This document shows, piece by piece, positions 41,689 to 43,732 of a DNA stretch of 43,732 nucleotides; the stretch's first letter is position 1; the number at the start of each line of letters is the position of its first letter. The position numbers and the translations under genes were made by a program. Origin of the DNA: Bacteroidia bacterium (lineage in GTDB: Bacteria > Bacteroidota > Bacteroidia > B-17B0 > Aurantibacillaceae). The notes below the pieces were generated by a model. The model had not been told where the DNA came from and made no database searches. It saw only the letters and a list, made by a program, of their open reading frames with translations. The stretch spans positions 1-43,732 of the forward strand of contig JANWKZ010000090.1 of NCBI GenBank assembly GCA_025451115.1, in the 5' to 3' direction.

Positions 41689-43230
41689 ATGACTCAACCT
41701 GAAGACCTCTTTAAGAACCTCATCTCGCACGCCAAGGAATACGGATTTATTTTCCAGAGCAGTGAAATTTACGACGGATTAAGTGCTGTTTACGATTATG
41801 GCCAGAACGGGGCCCTGCTTAAAAACAATATTCGCCAATACTGGTGGCAGAGCATGGTGCAGTTGCACGAGAACATTGTGGGCATTGATGCCGCCATTTT
41901 CATGCATCCCACCACCTGGAAAGCAAGTGGCCACGTGGATGCTTTCAGCGATCCGCTGATCGATAATAAAGACAGCAAGAAGCGTTACCGCGCCGATGTT
42001 TTAATTGAGGAGCACGTAGCCAAGATCGAGGGAAAGATTGAAAAAGAAGTTGAGAAAGCGGCCAAACGTTTCGAGAATTTCGATGAGAAAATGTTCCGCA
42101 GCACCAATGCGCGTGTTTTAGAATACCAGAAAAAAATTGATGATATAAACGCGCGTTTCAAAAACGCGCTTGAAAAGAACGACCTCGCCGAGGTGAAACA
42201 AATCATCGTTGACTGCGAGATCGTTTGTCCGGTTAGCGGAAGCAAGAACTGGACCGATGTGCGTCAATTCAATTTGATGTTCTCTACACAATTGGGCTCG
42301 GTGAGCGAAGAGGCCAGCACAATTTATTTACGCCCGGAAACCGCACAGGGAATTTTTGTGAATTTCCTCAATGTGCAAAAGACCGGTCGCATGAAAATTC
42401 CATTCGGAATTGCGCAAACCGGGAAAGCATTTCGTAACGAGATCGTGGCACGTCAATTTATTTTCCGCATGCGGGAATTCGAACAGATGGAGATGCAGTT
42501 CTTCATTCGGCCCGGAACGCAAAAAGAGTGGTACGACAAATGGAAAGAAACACGTTTAAGCTGGCACAAGGCGCTTGGTATCAGTGAAAAAAAATATCGT
42601 TTCCACGATCACATTAAATTAGCGCACTACGCTGATGCGGCCTGTGATATTGAATTTGAATTTCCGTTTGGCTTCAAAGAACTTGAAGGAATTCACAGCA
42701 GAAGTGATTTTGATCTTAAACAACACGAACAATTTAGCGGAAGGAAGCAACAGTATTTTGATCCTGAGCTGAACCAAAGTTATATTCCTTATGTGATCGA
42801 AACTTCTATTGGTTTAGACCGCATGTTCCTCGCTATTATGGCTTCCTCATTGAAAGAAGAAAAACTAGAGGATGGTTCAGAGCGCGTGGTTCTTTCTCTT
42901 CCACCTCAACTTGCTCCTATAAAAGCGGCTATTTTTCCATTGGTGAAAAAAGACGGCCTGCCTGAGATCGCCGAAAAAATAATCAATGATCTTAAATTCG
43001 ATTACAACGTTACTTACGACGAAAAAGATACGGTTGGAAAACGCTACCGCAGGCAGGATGCCATCGGAACGCCCTACTGTATCACGGTAGATCATGAATC
43101 GCTAACAGACCATTGCGTAACCATTCGCGACCGCGACACCATGAAGCAGGAGCGCGTAGCTATCGATAAGCTGAAAAGCATTATTGAGCAGAAGGTAAGT
43201 CTCACTTCTTTACTTAAGAAAATAGCCTGA
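41689..43230 (+). CDS. glyS: Glycyl-tRNA synthetase, homodimeric class II type
   Basis: This 513-residue enzyme charges tRNA-Gly. It is the single-chain alpha2 form, unlike the alpha2beta2 GlyQS of many bacteria. Motifs are YGFIFQSSEIYDGLSAVYDYG at the start, the eukaryote-like YLRPETAQGIF (substrate loop), GIAQTGKAFRNEI and FRMREFEQMEMQFF (motif 2), IETSIGLDRMFLAIM (motif 3), and a C-terminal anticodon-binding domain from about 405 (LPPQLAPIKAAIFPLV). The promoter lies 5 bases before the ATG. An inserted helical region (about 105-190) includes EKIEKEVEKAAKRFENF. Confidence 0.97.
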   Translation: MTQPEDLFKNLISHAKEYGFIFQSSEIYDGLSAVYDYGQNGALLKNNIRQYWWQSMVQLHENIVGIDAAIFMHPTTWKASGHVDAFSDPLIDNKDSKKRYRADVLIEEHVAKIEGKIEKEVEKAAKRFENFDEKMFRSTNARVLEYQKKIDDINARFKNALEKNDLAEVKQIIVDCEIVCPVSGSKNWTDVRQFNLMFSTQLGSVSEEASTIYLRPETAQGIFVNFLNVQKTGRMKIPFGIAQTGKAFRNEIVARQFIFRMREFEQMEMQFFIRPGTQKEWYDKWKETRLSWHKALGISEKKYRFHDHIKLAHYADAACDIEFEFPFGFKELEGIHSRSDFDLKQHEQFSGRKQQYFDPELNQSYIPYVIETSIGLDRMFLAIMASSLKEEKLEDGSERVVLSLPPQLAPIKAAIFPLVKKDGLPEIAEKIINDLKFDYNVTYDEKDTVGKRYRRQDAIGTPYCITVDHESLTDHCVTIRDRDTMKQERVAIDKLKSIIEQKVSLTSLLKKIA

Positions 43231-43245
43231 TTTACAGCTATCTTG

Positions 43246-43267
43246 TACGTGAAAACACGTAATTTTT
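43246..43267 (+). terminator. Weak terminator after glyS
   Basis: TACGTG and CACGTA pair across an AAAA loop and are followed by ATTTTTG, 15 bases past the glyS stop. The stem is short, so it is only a probable terminator. Confidence 0.5.
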
Positions 43268-43362
43268 GTCATTCCGGGAGAGATTCGGGGTTTTAGACTT
43301 TTTCCCTTTGCCAGCTTGCCTGTTTTGTCTATTTTTACCTCTCAAAATTTTAATCAAGCTAC

Positions 43363-43732
43363 ATGAAAAAATTACTATTCCTCATTCTTTTAGGTGGATT
43401 ATTTATTTCGGGTAAAGCCCAGGTACTTAATCCTGCTTTTTGTCAAACCAACGGAACCGTTGAGTCGGTTGCTATTGACTCGGCAAACAATACAGTTTAC
43501 ATCGGCGGAAACTTCTCGCAGGTTTGCGGAACTCCCCGCTCAAGGCTCGCTGCCATGAATCTTACAACCGGCGCGCTACTGCCCTGGAATCCGGGTGCTA
43601 ACAGCGATGTAACCATCTTGTATGTGCATGACAAAGCGCTTTACGCCGGTGGTTTTTTTACTACCATTGCCGGGCAGTCCCGTAATAGGGTGGCGAAGTT
43701 CCACATCCCTTCCGGAACCATCGCAAGCTGGA
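43363..43732 (+). CDS. Secreted propeller-like protein (3' partial)
   Basis: The frame opens with ATG at 43363 and runs past the window edge, giving 123 residues. It begins with a signal peptide (MKKLLFLILLGGLFISGKAQ). The mature part shows propeller-like repeats: SVAIDSANNTVYIGGNFSQV, RLAAMNLTTGALLPWNPGAN and LYAGGFFTTIAGQSRNRVAKF. Such repeats occur in Bacteroidota surface proteins that usually end in a T9SS domain, which would be beyond the window. It has no gene partner in view. Confidence 0.8.
   Translation, partial: MKKLLFLILLGGLFISGKAQVLNPAFCQTNGTVESVAIDSANNTVYIGGNFSQVCGTPRSRLAAMNLTTGALLPWNPGANSDVTILYVHDKALYAGGFFTTIAGQSRNRVAKFHIPSGTIASW

Overview
The window is ordinary chromosomal DNA of a member of the Bacteroidota (Bacteroidetes). 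The signs are three proteins with type IX secretion (T9SS) C-terminal sorting domains, many starts without a clear Shine-Dalgarno, promoters of the form TAnnTTTG, LytS/LytTR two-component pairs with a Reg_prop or TPR sensor, and a PadR-PspC operon. I found no rRNA, tRNA, CRISPR array, insertion sequence or prophage. Thirty-nine genes are called. The first (a sensor kinase) is cut at its 5' end and the last (a secreted propeller-like protein) at its 3' end.

Layout. 1-3321: Reg_prop/Y_Y_Y sensor kinase and LytTR regulator. 3322-6014: two tandem SGNH/GDSL-type envelope proteins, reverse strand. 6102-8441: a MerR regulator with a candidate operator, folP, a duplicated DUF1599 protein and a DinB-like protein. 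8501-10784: three exported proteins, two of them lipoproteins, probably one operon. 11062-15320: acyl-CoA dehydrogenase, apt, a HEAT-like protein, lpxK and purine nucleoside phosphorylase. 15398-20089: a tight reverse-strand operon (small exported protein, PadR, PspC membrane protein, serine beta-lactamase-like hydrolase, HExxH peptidase) with a 29-bp palindrome over its promoter. 20309-25901: TerC, then GT2/ECF sigma/rsmG reverse, and HAD phosphatase/tgt/exported protein forward. 25946-30937: an AraC-type regulator, a T9SS protein, a glucuronyl C5-epimerase-like protein, and a histidine kinase (broken by an in-frame TAA) with its OmpR-type regulator. 31002-41307: two giant T9SS surface proteins, reverse strand, on either side of a TPR-LytS kinase/LytTR pair. 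41689-43732: glyS and the start of another secreted protein.

The best candidate for a local system is 26424-30937. The kinase gene and the T9SS gene each have a TAnnTTTG promoter, and beyond each promoter lie GTTAAA/GTTAAT half-sites spaced 10-11 bp, as OmpR/PhoB-family regulators bind. The kinase sensor region and the secreted protein also share an unusual Pro-Pro-Val repeat. I infer a self-contained envelope-sensing circuit in which the RR controls its own kinase and the T9SS protein. The kinase carries an internal stop in this sequence, and the epimerase gene lies between two exact 22-nt copies of the binding box. A second regulatory unit is the PadR-PspC operon. A third observation is that several TAnnTTTG boxes sit only 4-5 nt before start codons, which suggests leaderless or nearly leaderless mRNAs. 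Functions come from reading motifs by eye; no database search was run.
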